The notes under the pieces are model-generated. The model was not told the origin of the DNA. It ran no database searches and was given only the letters and a program-made list of their open reading frames with translations. A DNA stretch of 64,000 nucleotides from Halichoerus grypus. Lineage: Eukaryota; Chordata; Mammalia; Carnivora; Phocidae. This document shows positions 30,228 through 40,235 of this stretch, one piece after another. How positions within the stretch are numbered: position 1 is the stretch's first letter; every line of letters begins with the position of its first letter. Location of the stretch: NCBI RefSeq assembly GCF_964656455.1, contig NC_135726.1, positions 2,180,001 through 2,244,000 on the forward strand, written 5' to 3'. Position numbers and translations under genes: made by a program.

Positions 30228-30400
30228 CACTGCAAACACTTTACGTACATTCTTTCACTGACTATAATTCACAGCAGCCCCTGAGGTAGGGGCTGTTGTT
30301 ATCTTGAAACTGAGGAAAAGGAGAAACAGAGAGGTCCAATAACCAACCTGGGACCACACAGCTTGAAAATGGTGGCTCCTGAGTCTGGGCCTGGTGGGAG
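30228..30400 (-). repeat. MIR SINE
   Basis: AACACTTTACGTACATTCTT, CAGCAGCCCCTGAGGTAGGG, CTTGAAACTGAGGAAAAGGA and ACCTGGGACCACACAGCTTG show the antisense MIR order. Confidence 0.82.
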
Positions 30401-30519
30401 AAGACAGGGGGAGGGTAGCTGTATGGATTCCTTCAGGTCTTGGATCCTAGTTGGCATCCATGTCCCTGTTCCTGTCCCTTCACGTGTAGCACGGAGGAGG
30501 GGTTGAGCTTGTGGACTTG

Positions 30520-30660
30520 GGGGTCCAGCTGCCTGTGCTAAAATCCCAGTTCTACTGCTGACTGAGCCACAGCCTCCCCGTCTGTCTCAGGGGAACATAA
30601 CCTAGTAACTGATCATCGGGGAGGTGCGTGGTACCTAGTAAGTGCTCAGTAAAATGAGCC
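30520..30660 (+). repeat. MIR SINE
   Basis: GCTAAAATCCCAGTTCTACT, GCTGACTGAGCCACAGCCTC, GGAGGTGCGTGGTACCTAGT and AAGTGCTCAGTAAAATGAGC follow the MIR order with an internal gap. Confidence 0.7.
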
Positions 30661-30794
30661 ATGATCACTCAAAACCAGACTTTGCTGAAGGGAAACACAC
30701 AAGCATGAGCTCAGCCATTCGGGGAGTCAGTTTTTAAGAAAGGAACTGGGAGGGAGAAGTAAACACCACAGCAGGGAATCCAATCTGGGGAAGG

Positions 30795-30935
30795 CCCTTG
30801 GCACGTGAGGGCTTTATCTTGTTCAGTCTTGATGAGGGGTGCTTTGTTACTCCCATCTTTCTGAAGGGGAAAGTGAGGCTGGGAGGGGGACAGTGTCTGG
30901 CCCCCGGCAGGCAAGTGGCCTCAGGCACTGTGCAG
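30795..30935 (-). repeat. MIR SINE fragment
   Basis: ATCTTTCTGAAGGGGAAAGT, GAGGCTGGGAGGGGGACAGT and CTGGCCCCCGGCAGGCAAG correspond to the antisense MIR core. Confidence 0.5.
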
Positions 30936-31029
30936 AGCCCTCAGCTGGTTCTCTGTGCCCACGTGATGTTTGCAGCCCGGCGCTACGGCCAGTCCCAGCC
31001 CCCCAGCGACGGACCTGTCCTGCAGAACG

Positions 31030-31140
31030 CATGGTGATTTTAACTCTCTGCAAAGAACTGGAAAGCTAGGCCTGAGGAACTCGCCCAGGACCACAGGGAG
31101 AGTTTAAAACCGGGCCTGGATTAGCGCTCCGAGCAGCCAG
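31030..31140 (-). repeat. MIR SINE fragment
   Basis: GGTGATTTTAACTCTCTGCA, GCCTGAGGAACTCGCCCAGG, ACCACAGGGAGAGTTTAAAA and CCGGGCCTGGATTAGCGCTC correspond to the antisense MIR core and 5' part. Confidence 0.5.
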
Positions 31141-31537
31141 GTTTATGGTCTGAGGCCAAGGCTACTCGCTCAGACCTCATTTTTTTGGCCTATGAATTTC
31201 TATTGAGTCAGTTAAAAAACAAATGGATCTATTTAAGTGAAAATGCTTAGAAGCAGGGGATTTAATGACTTTTTTCTTTTCTTTTCTTTTTTTACTATTG
31301 AAATTAATTAAAAAATAATTTTGAACATGTATGGCTGACACTGTGCCAGGAACATGTCGTGTGTAAAATTACTCCTCTCTGTCATGTATTCATAAATCCC
31401 AACGGGCCGTCTGTTTTCCTGAGACCATGGGGGGCCCACCTTCAGGGATTTTTTTCTCTTTTGGCCAAACAAATTAAGCTTTGTAACTTTTCCTTGGGGA
31501 AGAAAAATCCTGATGGAGATATATGGGTGTGTCCTTG
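31141..31537. other. Unique sequence, no gene seen
   Basis: No repeat was recognised apart from a TTTTC-rich run at 31270-31295. Confidence 0.4.
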
Positions 31538-31640
31538 AGTGTGTATACATGTGTGTTTACATGCTATACATGTGTGAATATACATGTATGTGTGTATAAA
31601 TATGTATGGTATACATATGAATATACATGCAAATTATCTT
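31538..31640. repeat. Degenerate TG/TA low-complexity run
   Basis: GTGTGTATACATGTGTG, GTATGTGTGTATAAATATG and GAATATACATG words alternate purine and pyrimidine over about 100 bp. Confidence 0.75.
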
Positions 31641-31929
31641 GAAGTCATTTCTAGGCTAGTTTGTGCTGAGTGGTCAGAAATTGCTGAATGTCAAAGATAG
31701 TAATACTGGTCTAAATACTGACCCTTTAGTTATAACCTCCAATTGACATCAGAACTGACTGGAGCTTTTGGGTCATTTCTTTGTTTAAAACTTCTCTCCA
31801 CCTACTATATAAGGGTCTGTGTTTATTAAAGAAATGCATTTCCATCCCTTCAGCTGCCAAAGACAAACCCCATTAATTATGTGATGTGTTTCTTTCTAAA
31901 TGTATGTATATTTTTACATGCTCTAGGCT

Positions 31930-32165
31930 AATGCATGCAAGTACAATTTTATATTCTGCTTTTTCTTTTTCTTTTTTTTTTTGCTTGAAGTTATATTGTA
32001 AGCATTTCCCCAGGTGTTACACGGTCTTTATATTATTTTTGGTGGCCACGTACTATTTCATGCATTGGCTGCTGAGGTTAATGAACCACACTGCTATATT
32101 TGAACCTTGAGGCTGTTTCTCACTTTTCAATATTACTAATAAAACATAGCCATGAACAGCAACGT
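31930..32165 (-). mobile_element. Old LINE-1 fragment
   Basis: ATTTTATATTCTGCTTTTTC, TTGTAAGCATTTCCCCAGGT, CGTACTATTTCATGCATTGG and AATATTACTAATAAAACATA follow the antisense order of a common old LINE-1 segment. No open frame survives. Confidence 0.6.
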
Positions 32166-33384
32166 GTAAAAATGTTGCTCCTGAACACTAGGGCAAAGCA
32201 GGCACGTCCTCTAAGTCTCTGCCACGTCGTCCTGGTCATCTCCTTTCTGGCATGCTCGTTAACCACAGCTTCTCTTGCTTCCTTGTGTGCTCCCCTCTTG
32301 AAGGGAAGTGCTGGGGAGCAGGTCCCATGGACCCAGCCCTTTGGGGTGTCCTCAGCCAGCTGTCTGCCTTGTGTGGGGCACCAGCCAGGAGCCTGGACTC
32401 TGAGCCCCACGGCCTGGGCAGGAGCCCGCCTCTGGGCATGTGGGAGCTCTGCTCAGTTTTCTGTAAATCTCAGACTGCTCTGAAGCACAGAGTCTGTTAA
32501 TTTTAAAAAATTATTTTTCCTGGTCTGTTCAGGACCTTAGGCAAATATGAGCCAGTTTAGGTCTCAAACAAAGGGGGCACTAATGGGAGAGAACCTTATC
32601 TAAGATACTTGTGACCCTTAGGCTCAGGGGATGCCGGACGAGTGTGTGGAGCTCTCCGCTCTGCCCAAACCCACGGCGCTGACGCTTGCTTGCAGCTCCC
32701 GTGTGAGGAAGTGGGCCCAGGGATGTCTGGAGACGCTAGGGCCTGTTCACCTGACTGCCAACATCTGTCCTCTCTCCCCGCCCGTCAGGTCCAGAGACCC
32801 GTCTTCGGGAGTCTCGGCTACGCTGGTTTCTGTCTTATTTTCCCTGTGTATATGAAATGCTTTGCACCAAAGGAAAATTATACAGTGTAAACATTTATGC
32901 AGAAAAATGGTTTGCAGTGTTACCTCCCTGGAGAACTTGGCGGAGAATGAAAGCCTGGTACATGCGCCTGCCGGCCGAGGACAGGAAATGGAATCCTTTG
33001 CTCAATATATTTCCAGCTTTTATGAGGCAGCTTTAGTGGAGATGTGTCAGCTTCTCGCCTGAAGCACAGGCTGGAAAGAGCCCTACTCTGCAAAGCCAGA
33101 CAAACACCCCGGGTGCGGAGAAGGGTCGAGAAAATTGGCGCCAGGGGTCCTGGCGACCAAATGGTGCTCGTGGTGACTTTCATCTCTGCTTCGAATGGGC
33201 CAAGTGAAAAGAAAGGGGGATGAGAGTGGCCTCAGAGTCCCCAGGGTCCAAAGGGGATGGGGTCATGCTTGTCCTGGCCCACTAAGACCACAGATGCTGG
33301 AAATGTCACTGTTTGGACACACAGACACATGTTGTCCCCTGACTCTGGCTCTTCCTTTCTCTGCTTTATTTTCTCCAAACACAA
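32166..33384. other. Unique sequence, no gene supported; candidate conserved element inside
   Basis: About 1.2 kb without a recognised mobile element. The part at 32925-33080 carries AGGAAATGGAATCC (ETS/TEAD-like) and TTTGCTCAAT words and looks less decayed than its surroundings. Several 60-127 codon frames overlap without domains. Confidence 0.4.
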
Positions 33385-33712
33385 CTATGGGTGGAATTAT
33401 GTTCCCTGAAAAGATATATTCAAATTCTAGCCCCTGGAACCTATGAGTGTGACCCTATTTGGAAATAGGGTCTTTGCAGATGATCAAGTTAAAATGAGGT
33501 CTTTAGAGTGGGCCTTAATCCAATGACAGGTGTCCTTTTAAGAAGACGGGGACACAGAGATGCACAGGAGAGGCGTGTGAGACAGAGACAGAGCTTGGAG
33601 TGATGCGTCTACAAGCCAAGGAGCACCGAGGACAGCCGGCTGAGCAAAAGGCCTGGGATGGATTTTCCCCTCCAGGGTCCAGAGGGAGGTGGCCCTGCCC
33701 GCACTGTGATTG
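33385..33712 (+). mobile_element. MLT1A-like LTR (ERVL-MaLR)
   Basis: The order GGAATTATGTTCCCTGAAAA, ACCCTATTTGGAAATAGGGT, CTTTGCAGATGATCAAGTTA, GTGGGCCTTAATCCAATGAC, TGGAGTGATGCGTCTACAAG and GAGGGAGGTGGCCCTGCC matches MLT1A LTRs. It lacks the 3' quarter and has no coding content. No second LTR or internal part was found, so it is a solo remnant. Confidence 0.85.
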
Positions 33713-33879
33713 AGAGAACAGATATCTCTAAGGTGAGGCCCTAGTGGGTGCACCTTTGTGATAGGAGCCTCAGGACACTCATATACACCGAATAGTTTAT
33801 TCCTGATATTTGGGGCCTGCCTCCTCACCCCACCTCTGGGTGAATGGGCCTCATGTCCCTTGTGGTCACTGCTGGACCC

Positions 33880-33945
33880 CATGTGCCGGGCACATAGTAG
33901 GCCCTCAGTAAGTACTTGTTGAGTGAGTGATTTCTCAGGGATCAG
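33880..33945 (+). repeat. L2 3' end
   Basis: TGTGCCGGGCACATAGTAGG, CCCTCAGTAAGTACTTGTTG and AGTGAGTGA are the sense L2 terminus. Confidence 0.8.
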
Positions 33946-34889
33946 TGGAGCAACCTGGGGGGTCCTCTTGAAGCTGGGTTTTGGGGGTCTTGAAGCAACA
34001 TGGAGAGGAGGCTACCATACCCCTCACCAGAATCCCTGCACCACCAGACCTGTCACACACCCAGCCCCCAACAGCTCCTCCTCCTGAACACCACCTGTGC
34101 CTTGCCTGGGGCACGTGAGCATGCAGAGAGGGCGCAGCCAGCTCTTCTTGCTTTTCTTTTTCTTTTTGAATTTTCTCCCTGCCCTGGTCCTCACTCGTCA
34201 CTCTGGATTATGCATTTGTGCCTGAGTAGCCCCGGAGAGAGGAGAGGGAGGAGAAACACACAGGGAAAGGAGGTGATGGAGTTTTTGTGATGCATCAAGA
34301 GGAGAGAAATACTTTAAAACAAAGACACCAATATCCTAGGGAGCATGATGCCTCATTTTTTCTCACCCACAAGTGCAATCAAGCTGCAAGCTCCCTGTGG
34401 GGAGGAGGGAGCCTTCCCCACTCACAGAGCATCCAGTGTGCTGTGGGAGATGGAGAAACATGCTCTCTGGGCAGCTGGGGACGCCCCAGAAGCAGGCGGA
34501 CAGCACGCCATGCGTGGGCCCTGGGGACTGGACCCTCTCACCTGGGCTGGATGCACAAAGCAAAGTCCTGGGCCTCATCTGCCGGGAGGCTGTGACCCCC
34601 AGTCCTTGGCTGCCAGGCTTGGCAGCCTGTCGCAGAAACTCCTGCCAAGTACGGAGTTTGGGGGCAGACAGGGAGCAGCCCCTGCTTATCCTCTCTCTCC
34701 TGCAGCCTCACGGTGGAATGGGAAGGAGGCAGAGAGGCTCAAGAGACTGAAATGCAGGAGTGTGGTCCCTTCGGGGTCCAGGGAGATGAGAGTCTCATGG
34801 AATTGGCACTGAGACCCAGGAGACCTGGGTCCTTAATCTATCACCCAACAAAGACTTATTATTAAATAGTTTGTGCATAATACGTTTGT
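33946..34889. other. Unique sequence, no gene supported
   Basis: No mobile element was recognised in about 940 bp. A 155-codon + frame (34345-34812) overlaps other open frames on both strands and shows no domain. Confidence 0.4.
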
Positions 34890-35020
34890 CCGACATATAT
34901 TTATGGAACACCTACTATGTGCCAGGTATAATTAGTACGGAGGATTGAATGAACCCAGATCCCCGCCTGTGTGGGGCTGATGTTTAGTGATTAATAATGG
35001 CATTTGTGTGTGTGTTCACT
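34890..35020 (-). repeat. L2 3' end
   Basis: CATATATTTATGGAACACCT, ACTATGTGCCAGGTATAATT and GTGTGGGGCTGATGTTTAGT are the antisense L2 terminus. Confidence 0.8.
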
Positions 35021-36699
35021 CATTTATCTTCAGACACAGTTTGGTAAGTGTCAGGAAAGGGGATGGGAGAAGCACTGGCATCCGTCCGAGGGAAGGAGGA
35101 GACTTCCCGCTGAGCACAAGCTGCGGACAAGTGTAGGTGGGCGACTGGGCTTCCCAGATCCTCCTGATTATCAGAGCAGTGGGGAGGGAGCCTGCTCAGC
35201 TCAGTGGGTGCTGGACCCTCTACTCTCATGCTGGAGTTCCAGCTGTGTTCTCAGCTCACTCCAGACTTGTGTCCCCAAGCACCCCTTTGTTCTCTTTATT
35301 TTCTTGCCTGTTTCTCCAAATGTCTAGCTTCAAATTCCCATTTAACCCTTTTGGTTGGGAGGGAAATTTGCAGAACTTTTCTGCTCCTGGGGCTTACTCA
35401 TTCGAAAATGCCGGGAATGGTGCTTGCCGGCGTGTGGCCCCTAGAGGGCGCCCAGTGGAGGCTCAGCGTCTAAGCAGGGCATGATGTCCAGCGGCTGCCT
35501 GGGGGTGCTGTTCCCCCAAATCAGAGGGGCCGTCCTCGCTATGGGTTCGTCATGGGAGTTCAGGGGGGCTTGACATTCCTCTTAGCACTTTGTAGTGTGA
35601 AGGCTGAAAACCAGCTGGGGGAAACTGAGTGGGGAAGATGAGACCATCCCAAAATGAGGGTGGCCCCCCAGCTGTGAGATGCACGGATGCACAAATGAGG
35701 ATTAAGTGTCCCAACCCAAGTGAAGCTCCGAGGACGTGCTGCTGTTTGCCTTCTGTCTGTGCGGTTGATTGTATCAACAAACAGTAGGCAATTAGCTGTG
35801 CTCGTTTTCTGAGCTGAGCCATCGGGCTGCTGCATGATCTCCCGCAGCTCTGACTGAGGAGGAGGCTCCTTTGCCTTGTTTCTGGAAAACGGATAAGAAA
35901 CCATTGGTTGGAGTTGCTTTCCTCTTGGGATTTTCAAATAAAATCAGAGACTAATCCCTCTTCTAATACCAATTTAGTAAGGGCTGGGTTAGAATATAGT
36001 CAACTCCATTTATGAACACCAGTTAATATTTCTTTATAGAAAGCTATACTATTTTCAGAAGCATTTCAGACAAACATCCTAAGAAGACTTAGCAGGCTCA
36101 AGATGTTTACCTTGGACCCGAATCTTATTTCTAATTAACCGAGTCTTCAACAGTCCATCAGAGAATGCGGTTACCTGCCAAATTTCACACCTAAGGGGAA
36201 AAAATATTCCCAATAAAATTTTCCTTAAAAAAAAAAAATCCACTCACTTTTACCACTAAGACGTCCTCGACATATTTAAATCAATCCCTCTCCATGAGCA
36301 CACAGAAAACTAATGTTCTAGATCCCAAACCTGTTTGTGGTCCCAGATTTCGGGGAAGCTGTTGAATTCAACATTACATTTTCCGCAGACGCTCAGGCAG
36401 GGACCCCATGAAGATGGTGGGCTGACCGTGTGGGCGGAGCCAGCCCGAGATTTCCAGGCCGCCCGCACATTCTCCAAGACTCCACACTTTCTGATTGTAT
36501 TGTTTTAATTCACTTCACAGAAGCAACTGACTCCTTTTGGAGAGTGAAGTTTTTTTCCTTCTCTGTGTTCACAAAGAGGCTGGCTCTGTGGAGAGGCTGT
36601 GGGTTTCCTCTTGCTTCACTATCCAGCACGTTAGAGCTCATTTTGAGGTCCTCCTTCTCACACATGAACTTCCTGGGTGGACTTGAGCTCTGCGTGGTT
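35021..36699. other. Long repeat-free block, candidate regulatory DNA, no gene supported
   Basis: About 1.7 kb with no recognised mobile element. It contains a CTCF-like site (35435-35453) and, at 35740-36240, homeodomain-like words (GGCAATTAGCTG, TTTCTAATTAACCGAG, CCAGTTAATATTTC). Freedom from repeats in a repeat-dense window is what conserved noncoding DNA often looks like, but conservation was not measured. Confidence 0.4.
35435..35453 (+). promoter_or_regulatory. CTCF-like motif
   Basis: TGGCCCCTAGAGGGCGCCC matches the CTCF core with its CC, AG and GGGCGC positions. It is in repeat-free DNA. Occupancy cannot be judged from sequence. Confidence 0.5.
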
Positions 36700-36785
36700 T
36701 AGTGCTCCCCTCCCCTCTGTGGGGCTGGGCACCTGGGAGGCCCTTATCAAGTATTTATAGAATAAAAAACTGTTTGTTGAATAGG
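36700..36785 (+). repeat. L2 3' end
   Basis: GGGGCTGGGCACCTGGGAGG, CCCTTATCAAGTATTTATAG and AACTGTTTGTTGAATA resemble the sense L2 terminus. Confidence 0.6.
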
Positions 36786-36866
36786 TAGGCCAGCTTGTTT
36801 TTACCAACAGTTTTACCCAGATCTCTTTATAGCTAAGTTTTAGCTATAAAGCTTCTCAGAATTTTA

Positions 36867-36975
36867 TTATTTTTAAAAAGATTTATTTATTTTATTTTAG
36901 AGAGAGAGTGAGAGCATGAGCAGTGGGGAGGGGCAGAGGGAGAGAGAGAATCCCAAGCAGACTCCACGCTGAGCC
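36867..36975 (-). mobile_element. SINEC fragment (tail and body only)
   Basis: TAAAAAGATTTATTTATTTT, GAGAGAGAGTGAGAGCATGA, GGGGAGGGGCAGAGGGAGAG and CCAAGCAGACTCCACGCTGA match the antisense SINEC tail and body. The tRNA-derived head is absent or too diverged to see. Confidence 0.75.
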
Positions 36976-37174
36976 TGGTTACCTAGACACCCTACCCCCA
37001 CCGCATGAACCCAGCTTGTCAACTGTCATAGATCAGTGAGTAGAAACTTAGCCTTTTTTCTTTTGGTTTAGCTCTTAGGCTGTCCTGAAAAAACAAAAGC
37101 TAAAAAGCTCACATTGGTGAATTAAATTCTTACATCTGTCCCATGTGGTTTGGTAGAACGGGATGTGTTTGTGA

Positions 37175-37310
37175 GGAAGGGTGTGATACTGTAGAGAAAG
37201 CCCAGATCTCAACCTCACCACTTCCAAGCTGTGTGGCCTTGGGAAAGTCACTCACCCTCCCGGGGCCTTAGTCCTTACTTGTGAAGTGGTGGAATTGGAG
37301 TTGATGCCCT
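37175..37310 (+). repeat. MIR SINE
   Basis: CCCAGATCTCAACCTCACCA, CTTCCAAGCTGTGTGGCCTT, GGGAAAGTCACTCACCCTCC and CGGGGCCTTAGTCCTTACTT follow the MIR order. Confidence 0.75.
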
Positions 37311-38044
37311 CCGCAGTCCCACCACTTCCTCACACCTGGGCCACCACAGGGAGAGTGAGTCCTCAGGCCCAAGACAGACCTGCAGATGTGCTTCCCTGCC
37401 TCTGCGTGGCCGGGGACGATGAGAGCAGGATGGGCCGTCCACTGTGACAACTTGCTGTTTCTTAGAGATTGATCATTAACATGTCGGTTTCCTTTTGCTG
37501 GCTTTTTTTTGGGGGGGGGGAGCATTCTTTTCATATTAACTTTTGTGTTTCCCTTGCAATGTTCTGTCTGTTGTTGAGTAATTTTGTTACTTACTTTGGT
37601 TTAAGATCTGAGAGAGCAAGCATTTATTTTAGTATTTATTATCTGTTTTCAGAAGGAATTTTGACTGACTTAAGCTGAAAATACAAAGCATAAAAACCAT
37701 TAATTCAGAATAAAAGGCAAGAGGGAGGAGAATAAAGATGTAGAGATAGAAATTATATTAAAAAAATCTAGATGGAGGGACGTTTTTGCAGCTAAGCGTA
37801 CAAATTAGCTCTGAGTTTCCTAGCAGCCAAGGCAAAAAAGCAAAATTAGGAGAGCCTTGTTATCACTGTTAAATGTGGGGAAGCAGAAATCCAGGAGAGG
37901 TTATTAATCCTATAGGTTCATTGACCAAGATGAGCCCTTCAAAGTTCCTTGAACATTCTGGATCCCTCTGTGAGAGGGAGATTGTGTGAGCGTTTGGAAT
38001 CATCCATGAGTCTGAATGTTACTGACCTTCCGTTCTAGGTGGTT
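37311..38044. other. Unique sequence, no gene seen
   Basis: No repeat was recognised in about 730 bp, apart from an interrupted T/G run at 37503-37521. Confidence 0.4.
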
Positions 38045-38060
38045 AAGAAATACTAAAATT

Positions 38061-38260
38061 AGGGGCGCCTGGGTGGCTCAGTCGTTAAGCGTCTGCCTTT
38101 GGCTCAGGTCATGGTCCCAGGGTCCTGGGATCGAGCCCTGCATTGGGCTCCCTGCTCAGCGGGAAGCCTGCTTCTCCCTCTCCCACTTTCCCTGCTTGTG
38201 TTGTGCTCTCGCTATCTCTCTCTCTCTGTCAAATGAATAAATAAAATCTTAAAAAAAAAA
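38061..38260 (+). mobile_element. SINEC (Can-SINE), full length, with target-site duplication
   Basis: Head GGGGCGCCTGGGTGGCTCAG, box-B-like GGGATCGAGCCCTGCATTGG, CT-rich body and AATAAATAAAATCTT plus an A12 tail are present. The flanks at 38045-38060 (AAGAAATACTAAAATT) and 38261-38276 (one mismatch) are the 16-bp target-site duplication. Confidence 0.96.
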
Positions 38261-38384
38261 AAGAAATAATAAAATTTGCTGGCTAACGTGTAGATGATAT
38301 TTGTTCCAGGAATTAAGAACTGATGAAAATAAGTAAATTTTACTGAGAGAATGTGTGATATGGAAAAAACAAAACAAAAAAAAA

Positions 38385-38770
38385 CCACTGGGTGGAGGTC
38401 AAGAGCCCTGGGTTTGAATCACAGCTCTGCCAATAATCTGTGTCCTTTTTAAAAAGATTTTATTTATTTATTTGACAGAGAGAGACACAGCGAGAGAGGG
38501 AACACAAGCAGGGGGAGTGGGAGAGGGAGAAGCAGGCTTCCCGCTGAGCAGGGAGCCCGATGCGGGGCTCGACCCCAGGACCCTGGGATCATGACCTGAG
38601 CCAAAGGCAGATGCTTAACGACTGAGCCACCCAGGAGCCCCAGTAATCTGTGTCTTAAAGAAGGCCCCACAGCCTCTCTGGGCCTCGGTTTCTTCACCTG
38701 TAAGATAACAGGGTTCAAACTGGTTTCCTTTGAGGTCTCAGGTATGACGGTTCTACTGGTGCAACTCTAA
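38385..38770 (+). repeat. MIR SINE split by a SINEC
   Basis: The left part GTCAAGAGCCCTGGGTTTGA, ATCACAGCTCTGCC is separated from the right part CACAGCCTCTCTGGGCCTCG, GTTTCTTCACCTGTAAGATA by the SINEC at 38445-38641. Removing the insertion restores a normal MIR order, which dates the MIR as older. Confidence 0.88.
38445..38641 (-). mobile_element. SINEC (Can-SINE), full length, inserted in a MIR
   Basis: Antisense tail (AAAAAGATTTTATTTATTTA), body (GACAGAGAGAGACACAGCGA), GGGCTCGACCCCAGGACCCT and head CTGAGCCACCCAGGAGCCCC are all present. AATAATCTGTGTC (38432-38444) and AGTAATCTGTGTC (38642-38654) are the flanking duplication with one mismatch. Confidence 0.95.
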
Positions 38771-40159
38771 TGGGTATCAGGAGGGGACGATTTTGTCTTC
38801 TGCAACCAGACCTGTTCCTGGCACAACTCTTGCATATCAGAAATCACCTTGAGACCTTCATGTTTGACTCCTCGGAAAGCAAAACGATCCCCTTTAATCT
38901 AACCTCTTGAGAGAGAAAAGATCTTTTCTCGTCACCTGGGGTTTTTCCGATCAAGTGCATTTCAGTGACCCGAGGCTCGCGCATTTGGCTGCAGGTGAGG
39001 GACGCCCAGTGGACAGGCGCGCCGGCGGCTTTCTTGGGCTCAAGCTGAGCTGTCACAAGGTGGAAACGCCACAGAGATGTTTTTCCAAGAAATTGTCCCT
39101 GAGCAAAAACTTCGCCACTTTCATTGGGAGAAAATGGTTTCAAATATTGCCTTTTGTTTTTATGGAAAATGGTGAAAACTTTGAGGGAAAACCACAAAAC
39201 CCTTTGCTTTTATTGAAACCACAAAAATTGATTAATTTTTTAAAAAGCCCAGTTTTTGCTGAGGGCTGAACTTTCTTCTTTGAAAGGCTCTACTTTACTT
39301 TTCTTTTTTGGAAACATCTCCTGAGAGCCTCATGAAAGGTCTTTCTGTTAGCTTGGCTGAGCCGAGCCCGGGCGTTCCGAAGCTCCACACAGAAGCATAA
39401 TTTTTGTGCCTGAACACTGCCTTTTGGGGATGTCTTCATGCTCCGATCTCCAGACACTGCCCTAAGTCTTCCTGAGTCCCCAGGGGGCCATGGTGTTGGT
39501 GAAGCTGCTGAGCGTTCCCTGGTGCTCAATGAAATCATTGAACCTGACTTGACTTCCCGGCTGGGCTCTGTCTGCGTTGCCGCCGTTTCCTGCACCAACG
39601 GAAAGCTGTGTGCGTAGATGTTGCCTTTGCCAGTGGGGGCCTCGAAAGCTGACTTCATATGTTAATTGGTCCCCCACCTGGTGGCTGGCATGGGCTGTCC
39701 CCGGGCAGGAGACAAGCTGTCTGTCCCAGGTGAAATCTGTCTTCCCCTCTGCCCACAGTGGGCCAGGGGGCCACCGCCCTCGCAGGGCGTTCAGTTGTTC
39801 TCGGTACAGGCAGCTCGGGGATTCTCCGGTGCCACAGACAGCCAGTGGGTCTCTGGCCACCAGCACAGAACTGGTCTTAAAGCCAGTTGGAAGGTGCAGG
39901 AAAGAGAGGCCTCCTGGGGGCATCTTTGGGGGACCCTGACTCAGCTCCACGGCCGGCATGCGGACCTGGTGTGCCAAAGGGCAGGTTTACGGCCGAGACG
40001 TCTCCCTGTGTGCGGGGTTCCACCTTCGTGGTCTGTCTGTGGGTGTACCCTCTCGTGGAGGGAAGTTCCGTTCCTGGAGCGGGACCGCTGGATTCATGTG
40101 GCCGGCAGGCTCCGCACGCCTTCTGGGCCTTGGCTTCTCCGTGTGTCAGATGGCGCAGG
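38771..40159. other. Repeat-free block with motif clusters, no gene supported
   Basis: About 1.4 kb without recognised repeats. It contains an 8-bp AscI-type GGCGCGCC word at 39016-39023, two RUNX-type AACCACA sites 27 bp apart (39190 and 39217), and a CpG-dense segment at 39945-40180. Open frames of 138-176 codons in 39.5-40.3 kb overlap on both strands and show no protein family. Confidence 0.45.
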
Positions 40160-40235
40160 GACAGCACCGGCCGCACAGGTTTGTCGTGAGTGTTGAACAG
40201 AACAGTGCCAGACACACAGAAAGGACTGTGTGTTA
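40160..40235 (+). repeat. MIR 3' fragment
   Basis: GGTTTGTCGTGAGTGTTGAA and CAGAACAGTGCCAGACACAC match the MIR 3' part. Confidence 0.55.

Noticed and set aside
38061..38260. tRNA gene call from the GGCGCCTGGGTGGCTCAG head
   Set aside because: The box A and box B similarity comes from the tRNA-derived SINE head; the body and A-rich tail show it is a SINEC. The same applies to all other SINEC copies.
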